In this document: one piece after another, positions 18,927-28,112 of the stretch
Position numbering within the stretch: position 1 is the stretch's first letter
How the letters are laid out: the number at the start of each line of letters is the position of its first letter
NCBI GenBank assembly: GCA_002305965.1
Contig: DBRM01000078.1
Span: 36,709 to 87,861, forward strand
Direction of reading: 5' to 3'
DNA length: 51,153 nucleotides
From: Syntrophomonas sp. UBA1368
Lineage (GTDB): Bacteria > Bacillota > Syntrophomonadia > Syntrophomonadales > Syntrophomonadaceae
Translations under genes and position numbers: made by a program
Notes under the pieces: model-generated
What the model saw: the letters and a program-made list of their open reading frames with translations, nothing else
The model's database searches: none
What the model was told of the DNA's origin: nothing

Positions 18927-19724
18927 ATGAAAAGTAAAGTATTAGTTATCACTTCTGGAAAGGGTGGGGTTGGTAAGACTACAACTACTGCAAACCTGGG
19001 TACGGCTCTGGCGATGCTGGATAAAAGTGTAGTTATGGTCGATACAGATATTGGACTGCGCAATCTGGATGTGGTACTGGGACTGGAGAATCGTATTGTT
19101 TTTGACATTGTTGATGTAGTTAACGGCAGTTGTAAACTGCGTCAGGCTTTGATCAAAGATAAAAGAATCGAGAGTTTGTTTTTGCTTCCTGCGGCGCAAA
19201 CCAAGGATAAAAATGCTGTAACGCCTCATCAGATGAAAAATCTTACCAATGAACTGCGCAAGGAATTTGATTTCATTCTGGTCGATTGTCCCGCTGGTAT
19301 TGAACAAGGTTTTCGCAATGCAATTGCCGGAGCTGATAGTGCTATTGTGGTTGCTACCCCGGAAATATCTTCCGTCCGCGATGCCGACCGCATTATAGGA
19401 CTTCTGGAAGCAGCCGGGTTGTATGATACCCGTCTGATCGTTAACCGGTTACGAAGCCGGATGGTCAAAAATGGTGACATGTTGGATGTGGATGACATCA
19501 TTGATATTCTTTCTATCAATCTGTTGGGGGTCGTTCCTGAAGATGAGTCGATCGTTATTTCCACCAACCGCGGAGAACCAGCAGTCATGGAAACATCATC
19601 CAAGGCTGGGGCGGCATATAAAAAGATTGCCCGCCGCTTAAATGGGGAAGAGGTACCATTATTTACCCTGGAAGATGAAAGGATCCTGGACAAATTCCGC
19701 AGGCTGTTGAAAATTGCCAGGTAA
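18927..19724 (+). CDS. minD: Septum site-determining ATPase MinD
   Basis: A 265-residue ParA/MinD ATPase. The deviant Walker A GKGGVGKTT is at about residues 10-18, followed by the switch motif DTDIGLRNLD and DCPAGIEQGF. A C-terminal amphipathic helix (ERILDKFRRLLKI) serves as the membrane-targeting sequence. It binds the membrane with ATP, recruits MinC and is released by MinE. ATG 18927 follows GGGAGG at 18914-18919, 14 bases after minC. Confidence 0.97.
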   Translation: MKSKVLVITSGKGGVGKTTTTANLGTALAMLDKSVVMVDTDIGLRNLDVVLGLENRIVFDIVDVVNGSCKLRQALIKDKRIESLFLLPAAQTKDKNAVTPHQMKNLTNELRKEFDFILVDCPAGIEQGFRNAIAGADSAIVVATPEISSVRDADRIIGLLEAAGLYDTRLIVNRLRSRMVKNGDMLDVDDIIDILSINLLGVVPEDESIVISTNRGEPAVMETSSKAGAAYKKIARRLNGEEVPLFTLEDERILDKFRRLLKIAR

Positions 19725-19739
19725 AGGGAGGTAGTGGTT

Positions 19740-20012
19740 TTGTTTGATATTTTATACAAAATTTTTGGCCGGGATAATAGCAGCAGCAAAAATATTGCCA
19801 GAGAAAGATTACGGCTGGTTTTAATTCACGACCGGGCTACAATATCACCGGAAGTATTGTTGCTGCTGAAAGAAGATTTGATCAAAGTCATACGTGAATA
19901 CCTGGAAATTGATGAAGAAGCGCTTTTGGTGAATCTGGAAAATGATAATGATTCGGTAGCCCTGGTGGCGAATATACCAATCAAAGGTTTGAGAAGAGCG
20001 GTGAATGAATAG
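19740..20012 (+). CDS. minE: Cell division topological specificity factor MinE
   Basis: A 90-residue MinE that stimulates MinD ATPase and drives oscillation. The anti-MinCD helix/strand ARERLRLVLIHDR is at about residues 22-34, followed by the topological specificity domain (EDLIKVIREYLEI). TTG 19740 is preferred: GGGAGG at 19726-19731 is 8 bases upstream, whereas the in-frame GTG at 19734 would be only 2 bases away. A MinE-type system is found in many Clostridia, unlike the DivIVA/MinJ type of Bacillus. Confidence 0.94.
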   Translation: MFDILYKIFGRDNSSSKNIARERLRLVLIHDRATISPEVLLLLKEDLIKVIREYLEIDEEALLVNLENDNDSVALVANIPIKGLRRAVNE

Positions 20013-20103
20013 CCCTGGGATGTATCACTGGAAAAAACTGTTGGGGCTTTTAAGGATTTGATTTTGAGTGTCAGCTATTTCAAATATACTGCCATTATTT
20101 ACT

Positions 20104-20135
20104 CCCTCATCAAAATGAAGATGAGGGATTTTTTT
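20104..20135 (+). terminator. Terminator after minE
   Basis: Perfect 8-bp stem CCCTCATC / GATGAGGG followed by ATTTTTTT. Confidence 0.92.
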
Positions 20136-20214
20136 GTGCGGCAGTTCAAAGATATCTGCTATCATTAGTTTATCATGATCAAAAAAGTATGAGGTTGACT
20201 CGGAGGAGAATCCT

Positions 20215-21351
20215 TTGGAACTGAAAAGACTGAAATTGGTCGATAAATCATTTGTTATCATCTTGCTGTTGATCATTGGCTTTGGGCTTGTCATACTGGA
20301 CAGTGCAACCAACGGACTCTCCAGTGATCCTGATTATTATATCAAAAAGCAATTGATGAATATGATGATTGGCCTGATCCTGGCTGTTATGGTGATATTT
20401 TTTGATTATACACAGTTTCGCCGTTACAGCAATATAATTTATATCGTATCCTTGCTGTTATTATTGTCGGTACTGTTCTTTGGTGAAGAGGCAAAAGGGA
20501 GTGCGCGGGCGATCAGCTTAGCAGGACTACCCAGCATACAGCCGGCAGAATTTGTGAAAGTTTTTATTATACTGGCTTTTGCTGATTTTTTGATCAAAAG
20601 GCAGGACCGGCTAAAAACGTTTCAACAGCTGATACCATGTTTTATCTATATGGGTCTCCCGGTTATTCTGATCCTGCTCCAGCCTGATTTAGGGACTGCC
20701 CTGGTTTTTGTCGCCATAACCATTATTATGCTCTATATTGCAGGGGCAGATGCCAAGCTTCTGACAAGACTCATTGCCCTGGGTGTTTTAATCATCGCTC
20801 TGATGCTTTTCTTACATTTCCAATTTGGCATGTGGCTGCCTTTGGAGGATTACCAGTTAAAAAGACTTACGGTATTCGTTAACCCCTACGAAGACGGGCA
20901 GGGCGGCCGGGGGTTGGGTTGGAATACGATTCAGTCACTGGTAGCCATAGGTTCGGGAGGTCTTAGCGGTAAAGGGCTTTTTGCCGGCACTCAGGTACAA
21001 CTGAATTTCCTGCCTGAGCATCATACGGACTTTATTTATGCTGTTATAGGCGAGGAATTAGGATTTATCGGTGGGGCACTGCTGATCATATGTTATGGCA
21101 TACTCCTGGCCAGAGCGGTTTATATTAGTTTCCATGCCAGAGATTTGTATGGCTCATTAATCATTATGGGTATATTAGCCATGTGGCTATTTCATATTTT
21201 TGAAAATATCGGCATGTCCATCGGTTTAATGCCTATTACCGGGATCCCGCTGCCCTTTGTAAGTTACGGCGGAAGTGCCATGATGGCGAATTTGATTGCG
21301 GTTGGCATAATATTAAGTATCAATGTCCGTGGAAAAGGCCTGATCTTTTAA
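20215..21351 (+). CDS. rodA: Peptidoglycan glycosyltransferase RodA (SEDS family)
   Basis: A 378-residue membrane protein with about ten hydrophobic segments. It shows SEDS blocks: QPAEFVKVFIILAFADF, LLQPDLGTALVF, NFLPEHHTDFIYAVIGEELGFIG with the catalytic-region residues, and PFVSYGGSAM near the end. It polymerises glycan strands with PBP2. The start is TTG 20215 after GGAGGAG. A terminator precedes it, so it probably has its own promoter. Position after minCDE and the GITGIPLPFVSYGG variant both favour RodA over FtsW. Confidence 0.93.
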   Translation: MELKRLKLVDKSFVIILLLIIGFGLVILDSATNGLSSDPDYYIKKQLMNMMIGLILAVMVIFFDYTQFRRYSNIIYIVSLLLLLSVLFFGEEAKGSARAISLAGLPSIQPAEFVKVFIILAFADFLIKRQDRLKTFQQLIPCFIYMGLPVILILLQPDLGTALVFVAITIIMLYIAGADAKLLTRLIALGVLIIALMLFLHFQFGMWLPLEDYQLKRLTVFVNPYEDGQGGRGLGWNTIQSLVAIGSGGLSGKGLFAGTQVQLNFLPEHHTDFIYAVIGEELGFIGGALLIICYGILLARAVYISFHARDLYGSLIIMGILAMWLFHIFENIGMSIGLMPITGIPLPFVSYGGSAMMANLIAVGIILSINVRGKGLIF

Positions 21352-21432
21352 AGCAAAGATAATCAGCCACCCGGGAGAATGTTCACGAGTGGCTGTAATC
21401 ACTCATCTATTGCATTTAAGACTCGGCAGCAC

Positions 21433-22404
21433 TTATTTAAAGCAAGCGAGTTTTTCGGTTAAAATAGCTTCCGCATCTTTCACCATGGATTGGATCAATT
21501 CAGCGCAGGTGGTTACTTCTTTGATCAAGCCGATGGATTGGCCAACCATTAAAGCAGCAGCATTTACATCGCCTTCAACCCATGCTTGTTTAGACTTCTG
21601 CCCTGAAAGCAGAGGAATGATTTGCCCCAGATCTGCTCCCTTTTCTTCGATCTCCAGTACCTGGCGGGTAAGGTCATTTTTTAGAGCGCGTCCCTGCAGT
21701 CCTACTGATTTGCAGATCAATGTAGTGTCATTTTCCTGGCGGTCGATAAGTTCCTGCCAGATATTGGGGTGAACTGCACACTCTTTGGTAGCGATGAAAC
21801 GGGTCGCCATTAAAACGCCTTCGGCCCCCAGTGAAAGTGCGGCTGCCAGACTGCGTCCGTCAACAATGCCTCCGGTGGAAATGACGGGGATATTTACACT
21901 CTCAACTATACGAGGCAGCAGGACCATGGTGGTAACATCATCATTTAAAGGATGACCGCCTTCTTCAATACCGGCTGCGATCACTGCATCGTAACCAAAC
22001 CGCTCAATGTTTTTTGCATGTCTGACGGCACCGACTTTATGCATGACTTTTACACCGGCTTTATGGAGCATGTCCAGATATTTTATTGCTGGTTTGCCGG
22101 AAACTTCTATGACTTCGATTTTTTCTTCTGCACATACCTTAAAGAAATCGTCATAAATTTCTTCAGTGAAACGCATGGAAGGCATTAGAGTAATGTTTAC
22201 GCCGATGGGTTTACTGGTCAACTGACGTGTTTGCTGGATTGCAGCCCTTAAGTCTTCTCCGGAATCATAATTGCATGCTGTTATGTTGCCTAAGCCGCCT
22301 GCATTTGAAATTGCCGCACATAATTCAGGTACTGCCAGCCATAACATTCCGCCGCAGATAATAGGATACTCGATGCCGAATAACTCTGTGATCCTTGTTT
22401 TCAT
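21433..22404 (-). CDS. NAD(P)H-dependent flavin oxidoreductase (nitronate monooxygenase / FabK-like)
   Basis: A 323-residue FMN-dependent TIM-barrel protein of the 2-nitropropane dioxygenase-like family. Features are the N-terminal ITELFGIEYPIICGGM, the PIGVNITLMP strand, the G-rich GIEEGGHP block and the FMN phosphate site ISTGGIVDGRSLAAAL. The family includes nitronate monooxygenases and the enoyl-ACP reductase FabK, and sequence reading alone does not separate them. ATG 22404 has AGGAGGG upstream. It converges on rodA and splits the usual min-spoIVF neighbourhood. A hairpin without T-run (CAGCCAC/GTGGCTG, 21363-21396) lies between them. Confidence 0.85.
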   Translation of the reverse strand: MKTRITELFGIEYPIICGGMLWLAVPELCAAISNAGGLGNITACNYDSGEDLRAAIQQTRQLTSKPIGVNITLMPSMRFTEEIYDDFFKVCAEEKIEVIEVSGKPAIKYLDMLHKAGVKVMHKVGAVRHAKNIERFGYDAVIAAGIEEGGHPLNDDVTTMVLLPRIVESVNIPVISTGGIVDGRSLAAALSLGAEGVLMATRFIATKECAVHPNIWQELIDRQENDTTLICKSVGLQGRALKNDLTRQVLEIEEKGADLGQIIPLLSGQKSKQAWVEGDVNAAALMVGQSIGLIKEVTTCAELIQSMVKDAEAILTEKLACFK

Positions 22405-22595
22405 TTGTTAGCCCTCCTGAATAAGTTTTTTATATTAATATATTACATGATTAGAATTTCAAATACAAAAGTTATTTGGTCTATTGATCTGTAAAAAATC
22501 CCGCTTTTAAACATAAATTATCTTTGATCCATATATATATAATTAATAATGTTATAAAACTTCAAAAAATATTCTTAAATACTGAGGTGATGGAC

Positions 22596-23177
22596 ATGTT
22601 AGGAAGCTTCAGAATCAGGATGCTGGCTGTGATCATAATCGTTTTTGCAGTGGGAATCGCGATGGAAAGCAGTCCGGTCAGCAAGAAAGTTGTAGAACCT
22701 GCTGTCCGGTATGTGCTTAAAGATTATGGTTTTAATAATAGCCTTAGCCTTTTTATTGAAAACATGAGCCCTGATGCAAATGAATCCATTCCTGCTTCAA
22801 GTTCTGCTTCCCTGCAGATCCCTTGTGAGTTTTCAGAGATAGTCCGTAATTACGGCTGGTATTATAATGAGGAGCATGGAAGACAGGAATTCCTGCCGGG
22901 TGTGAACCTGAAAGTCCAGAATAATACGGCCGTCAAACCGATCATGGCCGGGGAAGTTCAGGAAATCGGCCGTAATGAGGAAGGGCGTACTGTCCTGATC
23001 AAACATAATGAGACATTCTATTCATTATATGGCGGGCTCAAGGAAGTATTAGCGGAAGAGAATTCCCAGGTCAATAGCAATTCTGTCCTGGGGAAAAGCG
23101 GAAATATGTTGTACCTTGAAATAAGGAATGATGATGGACCCTTAAATCCACATAATTTGATCAATGCGCAAAAATGA
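22596..23177 (+). CDS. spoIVFA: SpoIVFA-like membrane protein with degenerate M23 domain
   Basis: A 193-residue protein with one N-terminal membrane segment (about residues 5-22) and a LytM/M23-like fold in the C-terminal half (PGVNLKV, GEVQEIGRNEEGRTVLIKHN, YSLYGGL). The metal-binding HxH of active M23 peptidases is absent (YLEIRND instead), as expected for SpoIVFA. SpoIVFA holds and inhibits the intramembrane protease SpoIVFB during sporulation. ATG 22596 is preferred because GAGGTG at 22584-22589 abuts an earlier ATG at 22590. The stop overlaps the spoIVFB start (ATGA). Confidence 0.85.
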   Translation: MLGSFRIRMLAVIIIVFAVGIAMESSPVSKKVVEPAVRYVLKDYGFNNSLSLFIENMSPDANESIPASSSASLQIPCEFSEIVRNYGWYYNEEHGRQEFLPGVNLKVQNNTAVKPIMAGEVQEIGRNEEGRTVLIKHNETFYSLYGGLKEVLAEENSQVNSNSVLGKSGNMLYLEIRNDDGPLNPHNLINAQK

Positions 23178-24052
23178 GATTCGCACGGATCGCCGGTATC
23201 GATATAAAGGTCAATCTGTTTTTTCTCCTCATAGCTGTGGTCTATGGATTCTTTGGCTTGCTTCCTGAAATCATCATTATATTTGCTTCGGTCATCATTC
23301 ATGAACTTGCCCATACCATCATTGGACTATTGCTGGGTATTAAAGTCGTGGAAATTGAGATGTTTCCCTTTGGGGGGCAGGCTAAAATAGAAAGTTTTCA
23401 TGGCCTGGATCCGGCCAATGAAATTTATACCGCAATAGCAGGACCTTTATGTTCGCTGACCATCGCAGCGCTTTTTTATTTTCTGCCCCTTGCTCCTGCC
23501 TCTGAATATCTCGGCCTGTTGATCAAGTTAAATGTTGCACTGGGGCTCTTTAATTTACTGCCATTCCTTCCACTGGACGGAGGCCGGGTCTTAAGAGCTG
23601 TTCTTTCGCAGTCCATCGGGTTTAAAAAAGCTACCAAATTAACTGCACTCGTTGGCGAAATAGCCGGGGTACTTATGCTGGCAGGAGGGATTTATCTGAC
23701 CTATTATTATTTCAGCGGTGCTAATCTGATCCTGATCGGCATCTTGCTGTTCTGGTCTGCCCGTCAGGAAGGAAAACTGCTGATGTATTCTTTTATGCGG
23801 TTTTTGGTAAAGAAGAAAAGTGAGTTATCCAATAAAGGATTTTTGCCTGCCCGGCAGATGGTTTGTTCACCGGAGACCAAAATCAAAAAGATCCTGGTCG
23901 GAACCATGCCATCTCATTATACTCTGGTGGTGGTTATCGATCAAAACCATGGGGTTTTAGGTATCCTGAGTGAGGCTGAACTCATCGAGCAGCTGCTGGA
24001 GCGCGGCCCGGCCACCAAGGCAAATGAATGCCTGTCTTCATCGATTCGCTAA
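23174..24052 (+). CDS. spoIVFB: Site-2 intramembrane metalloprotease SpoIVFB (M50)
   Basis: A 292-residue polytopic protein. The zinc motif HELAH at residues 43-47 lies in the second hydrophobic segment, and the third metal ligand is in LPLDGGRVLRA. Four to six membrane segments are followed by a C-terminal CBS-like domain (about residues 215-285), as in Bacillus SpoIVFB, where it senses ATP. It cleaves pro-sigma-K in the mother cell. The overlap with spoIVFA and the location upstream of rplU/rpmA/spo0B/obg match Bacillus synteny. Confidence 0.93.
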   Translation: MRFARIAGIDIKVNLFFLLIAVVYGFFGLLPEIIIIFASVIIHELAHTIIGLLLGIKVVEIEMFPFGGQAKIESFHGLDPANEIYTAIAGPLCSLTIAALFYFLPLAPASEYLGLLIKLNVALGLFNLLPFLPLDGGRVLRAVLSQSIGFKKATKLTALVGEIAGVLMLAGGIYLTYYYFSGANLILIGILLFWSARQEGKLLMYSFMRFLVKKKSELSNKGFLPARQMVCSPETKIKKILVGTMPSHYTLVVVIDQNHGVLGILSEAELIEQLLERGPATKANECLSSSIR

Positions 24053-24130
24053 GTTTAAGCGAAATCATTTGTGGTAATATATATAGTACTTGAGTAACTA
24101 AGATTTTAGTTTAAATATGCGGAGGGAAAG

Positions 24131-25975
24131 ATGAAAGACAAGCTTTTTCGGGATATATTGCCTTTGGTAGCCAAACCGGTCAGATATACAGGTAACGAGC
24201 TCAATATGACCACCAAAACATGGGCAGAAAGCAAATGCAAAATGGTGCTGGCTTTTCCTGATGTTTATGAAGTGGGGATGTCCCATGTGGGAAGCAAAAT
24301 ATTATATGGGCTGGTAAATGAAACCACCGGGCATCTATTGGAAAGAAGTTATGCCCCCTGGCCGGATATGGAAAGCTTGCTGCGCCAAAACCGGCTGCCG
24401 CTTTATTCCCTGGAAAGCTTTAAACCATTGGGTGATTTTGATGTGGTCGGATTCTCCCTGCAATATGAATTATCCATTACCAATTGTATCAATATGCTGG
24501 ATATGGCGCAGATCCCTGTATGTTCCAAAGACCGGGCCGAAAACGATCCTTTTGTAATCGCGGGAGGACCGGTCGCCTTTAACCCGGAACCATTTGCGGA
24601 TTTTTTTGATGCTTTTTTAATCGGTGACGGGGAAGAAGTCCTGCCGGAGTATCTTGATTTATGCTTTGCTACCCGGGACCTGCCAAGGAGCGAGCGGTTA
24701 CTCGCCATGGCAAAAATCCCGGGAGTGTACATTCCTGCTTTTTACCGGGCGGAATATATGGAAAATGGAACATTTAAGGAATTAGTACCCCTCCGGGCCG
24801 GTCTTCCTGAGCGCATTCGAAAGCGGGTGATCACTGATTTTGACCAGGCCTATTTTCCTGCCCGCCCTATTGTACCCTATATGAATATTATCCATGATCG
24901 TGCGGTACTGGAAGTTATGCGGGGATGTCAGCGGGGGTGCCGCTTTTGCCATGCGGGGATCGTATACCGGCCGGCCCGGGAAAAAAAAGTAGCCACCTTG
25001 CGGCGGCAAGCGGAAGAGCAGATCAAAAGCAGCGGCTACGAGGAAATCTCCTTATCTTCATTAAGTTCTCTGGATTATTCGGGGATAAAGCCATTGGTCA
25101 AAGGCCTGGTTGAAGATTATGGAACCTGCGGGATAGGCGTCTCCCTGCCTTCACTGCGGGTTGATGCCTTCTCAATAGATTTAGCCAATGAAGTGCAAAA
25201 GGTACGTAAGACTACCTTGACTTTGGCGCCGGAAGCCGGAACCCAAAGGATGCGCAATATAATCAATAAAAATGTTACGGAAGAACAACTGATCGAGGCG
25301 GTCCAGGCTGCTTTCAAGTCAGGGTGGAATGCGGTAAAGCTCTATTTCATGTTCGGCCTGCCTTATGAAGAGGAAGAGGATCTGACAGGTATTATACGCT
25401 TGCTGAAAGAAGTAAAATCGGTAGGAAACCGTTATTCCAGGCGACCGGTAGAAATTAAGGCCGGTATCGCCAATTATGTACCAAAAGCGCACACGCCCTT
25501 TCAGTGGCACCGGCAGAATAGTGTGGAGGAATTTGAAAATAAAAAGCAATACCTGCTAAAGGCCAAAGGGAAAGACAAAAGCATAAAGCTGGATTTTCAT
25601 GACAGCGCCACATCTTTTATGGAAGGGGTGATCGCCCGGGGAGATCGGCGTCTGATACCGGCTATTCTTAAAGCCTGGCAATATGGATGCAAATTTGACG
25701 GGTGGACAGAATATTTTCAGTTTGACAAATGGCTTAAAGCATTGGCGGATAGCGGGATCGATCCGGAATTTTATACCTGCAGGGCCAGAGGCAGAGAGGA
25801 AGCATTTCCCTGGGATTTTATCGATACGGGCATTAGTAAAGACTTCTTGTGGCAGGAATATGAAATGGCCAGGCAGGAAAAGGCGACTTTAGACTGCCGG
25901 CAAGATGGCTGCAATGATTGCGGAATTTGTTCAGAATTCGGCATCGGCATGGAAATTGAGGGGGCGGAGCAATGA
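24131..25975 (+). CDS. Radical SAM protein, TIGR03960 family (B12-binding-like N-terminus)
   Basis: A 614-residue protein. The N-terminal part (about residues 35-200) resembles a cobalamin-binding-like domain. The radical SAM core carries CxxxCxxC at Cys266, Cys270 and Cys273 (RGCQRGCRFCHAG). A second Cys cluster near the C-terminus (CNDCGIC) may hold a second Fe-S centre. It is paired with a DUF2344 partner in many Firmicutes, next to RNase G and L21, so an rRNA or tRNA modification role is often suspected; the reaction is not established from this sequence. ATG 24131 follows GGAGGG; the stop overlaps the partner's start (ATGA). Confidence 0.9.
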   Translation: MKDKLFRDILPLVAKPVRYTGNELNMTTKTWAESKCKMVLAFPDVYEVGMSHVGSKILYGLVNETTGHLLERSYAPWPDMESLLRQNRLPLYSLESFKPLGDFDVVGFSLQYELSITNCINMLDMAQIPVCSKDRAENDPFVIAGGPVAFNPEPFADFFDAFLIGDGEEVLPEYLDLCFATRDLPRSERLLAMAKIPGVYIPAFYRAEYMENGTFKELVPLRAGLPERIRKRVITDFDQAYFPARPIVPYMNIIHDRAVLEVMRGCQRGCRFCHAGIVYRPAREKKVATLRRQAEEQIKSSGYEEISLSSLSSLDYSGIKPLVKGLVEDYGTCGIGVSLPSLRVDAFSIDLANEVQKVRKTTLTLAPEAGTQRMRNIINKNVTEEQLIEAVQAAFKSGWNAVKLYFMFGLPYEEEEDLTGIIRLLKEVKSVGNRYSRRPVEIKAGIANYVPKAHTPFQWHRQNSVEEFENKKQYLLKAKGKDKSIKLDFHDSATSFMEGVIARGDRRLIPAILKAWQYGCKFDGWTEYFQFDKWLKALADSGIDPEFYTCRARGREEAFPWDFIDTGISKDFLWQEYEMARQEKATLDCRQDGCNDCGICSEFGIGMEIEGAEQ

Positions 25976-26655
25976 AGATCAGATGCGAGTATTACGCAGG
26001 CCCGGAGTTAAAGTTTCTGGCTAACCTGGATATGATGCACATGATGGAAAGAGCTTTGCGTCGGGCTGAAATTCCGTATGCCCTCAGTGAAGGTTTCAAC
26101 CCCCATATTAAACTATCCATGGGTACGGTTTTGCCGGTAGGCTTGTGGGGCCAAAACGAGTATTTTGACCTGGAATTGGCGAAGAGGGTTGCTCCCGAAT
26201 GGTTTGTGATGCAATTAAATGCGGTATTACCCCCTTATATCAGAGTAAAACAGGCCCGGGAAATTGACAGCCATGAACCGGCTTTAATGAAAACCATTAA
26301 TGCTGCTTGTTATGCTTTCATTATTCAGGGAGTCCCCCTGACAGAGATAATCCAGCGGATGGAGCATTTAATGCAAAAACCCAATTTGGAAGTTAAAAGC
26401 CGCGGCAAAAAAAAGGATGTTGTCAAAGACTTAAAAGCAGGCATCTATAAAATTGAGGTGAAAGGGCAGGAAGATTCTGTTATCATAAATTTGACAGTAG
26501 CAATTGGCGAGCCGGTTAATATAAGGTTTGATGAACTTAAGGATCTGCTTTTGGAGGCCGGTATCGAAGAAAGAAATATCACGGATATTTATCGCCAGGC
26601 AAATTATGTAAAGATCATGGAAGATTATATGACTCCTCTGGAAAAGGTGATTTAG
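25972..26655 (+). CDS. Radical SAM-linked protein (TIGR03936 / DUF2344)
   Basis: A 227-residue soluble protein with the family opening YAGPELKFLANLDMMHMMERALRRAEIPYALSEGFNP in short pieces (FLANLDMMHMMERALRR; SEGFNPHIKLSMG). It is always found next to, or fused to, the TIGR03960 radical SAM protein, and here it overlaps it by 4 bases. Function is unknown; it probably helps the radical SAM enzyme bind its RNA or protein target. The RNase G gene begins on the next base after its stop. Confidence 0.9.
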   Translation: MKIRCEYYAGPELKFLANLDMMHMMERALRRAEIPYALSEGFNPHIKLSMGTVLPVGLWGQNEYFDLELAKRVAPEWFVMQLNAVLPPYIRVKQAREIDSHEPALMKTINAACYAFIIQGVPLTEIIQRMEHLMQKPNLEVKSRGKKKDVVKDLKAGIYKIEVKGQEDSVIINLTVAIGEPVNIRFDELKDLLLEAGIEERNITDIYRQANYVKIMEDYMTPLEKVI

Positions 26656-28086
26656 TTGGTAAGAGAGTTAATAGCGGAAGTATACCCCTGGGAATCCCGG
26701 GTAGCGATTGTTGAAGATGGCAGACTGGCAGAAGTATTCTGGGCTGATGAAAACGAGAATATAGGCAATATTTATAAAGGCAGGGTTAAAGATATTCTGC
26801 CGGGATTGTCATGCGCTTTTATCGATATTGGGCTGCAAAAAAATGCTTTCATTTATGCCGGAGATATTGTAATCCCGGGTGTCAAAAAAGGGACAAATGC
26901 CTTGCAATTGCTTAAGACCGGACAGGATATCCTTGTGCAGGTAAAAAAAGAGGCATTTTCAGAAAAAGGGGCCCGGGTTACGGGCAATGTATCGATTCCA
27001 GGACATTTACTGGTTTTATTACCTTATCAGAATGAAGTATCCATCTCCAGAAAAATTATTGATGATATACGGCGTAACAGTTTGCGGGAACTAATGGAAA
27101 ATAACCGTCCTTCCAATGTAGGTATTATTTTACGTACTGCCTGTCTGGAAGCGGAAGACAGTGAAATTATTGCTGAGTTAAATGAATTGCTTAGGACCTG
27201 GGAAGAAATCATGCACAGATACAAAGTAAGCAAAGCGCCCAGCCTGATTTATGAAGATATTGACGTTCTGGAAAGAACCTTGCGTGATTATTTGGATGCT
27301 GATACTTCCAGGGTGATCATCAACAATATGCGTTTAAAAGACAAAATTACCAGCTATATGAGCAGCAGAAATGTTAACTACGGTTTCACAGTTCAATATG
27401 ATGAAGGCGATCTCTTTGAAAAATATAGTCTGGAAAAAGATATTAAACGTTCTCTCAGGCGTAAAGTATGGCTGAAAAACGGGGGATATCTGATTTTTGA
27501 TGTTGCGGAGGCCATGACTGTTATCGATGTAAACAGCGGCAAGTATACGGGTATTGATAATTTTGAAGATACGGTTTTCAAACTAAATTTGGAAGCAGCC
27601 GTGGAAATACCCCGCCAATTGCGCTTGAGAAGTATCGGCGGTATCGTTCTCATTGATTTTGTGGATATGAGGGACAAGCAAAATCAGGAAAAGGTGATCA
27701 GTACCTTTAAAAAAGAAATGGAAAAAGACAAAGCCCATACCAGGATTGTGGGTATGACCGGATTGGGGTTTTTAGAAATGACCCGCAAAAAATCCCGCTA
27801 TGGAGTATCAGAATTCTTCACTGATGAATGTCAGCATTGTCATGGGCGGGGACGGACGATCAACCTTTTCGCTCTGGCCTGTGAAGTGAAGAGGAAACTG
27901 TCAAATTTAGGTTATGTGGAAAATCCGCTGCTGGTTTGTGAGGCGCATCCCGAATTTCTTCAGTACCTGCAAAACGACGAGAACAATTTAAATTATATTC
28001 GCAAAAAAACCAATAAAGAAATCAGGCTGCAGGAGAATAATGAAATGCCAGTGGGCGAATACAATATCTATACAGCCGATCAATAA
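26656..28086 (+). CDS. rng: Ribonuclease G / RNase E family endonuclease
   Basis: A 476-residue single-strand RNA endonuclease. It has an S1-like domain near residues 35-120 (GNIYKGRVKDILPGLSCAFIDIG) and a DNase I-like catalytic domain with the Mg-binding aspartates in VIDVNSGKY and LIDFVDMRD. The Zn-link motif CQHCHGRG is near residue 395. In Gram-negatives RNase G matures 16S rRNA and degrades mRNA; many Clostridia also carry it. The start is TTG 26656 immediately after the previous stop, with AAAAGGTGAT upstream. Confidence 0.95.
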   Translation: MVRELIAEVYPWESRVAIVEDGRLAEVFWADENENIGNIYKGRVKDILPGLSCAFIDIGLQKNAFIYAGDIVIPGVKKGTNALQLLKTGQDILVQVKKEAFSEKGARVTGNVSIPGHLLVLLPYQNEVSISRKIIDDIRRNSLRELMENNRPSNVGIILRTACLEAEDSEIIAELNELLRTWEEIMHRYKVSKAPSLIYEDIDVLERTLRDYLDADTSRVIINNMRLKDKITSYMSSRNVNYGFTVQYDEGDLFEKYSLEKDIKRSLRRKVWLKNGGYLIFDVAEAMTVIDVNSGKYTGIDNFEDTVFKLNLEAAVEIPRQLRLRSIGGIVLIDFVDMRDKQNQEKVISTFKKEMEKDKAHTRIVGMTGLGFLEMTRKKSRYGVSEFFTDECQHCHGRGRTINLFALACEVKRKLSNLGYVENPLLVCEAHPEFLQYLQNDENNLNYIRKKTNKEIRLQENNEMPVGEYNIYTADQ

Positions 28087-28112
28087 ATACTTTCCGAATG
28101 GGGGGAGAGAGA

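Noticed and set aside
21363..21396. Terminator between rodA and the flavin oxidoreductase
   Set aside because: A 7-bp hairpin exists but has a long loop and no T-run on either strand, so I did not call it.
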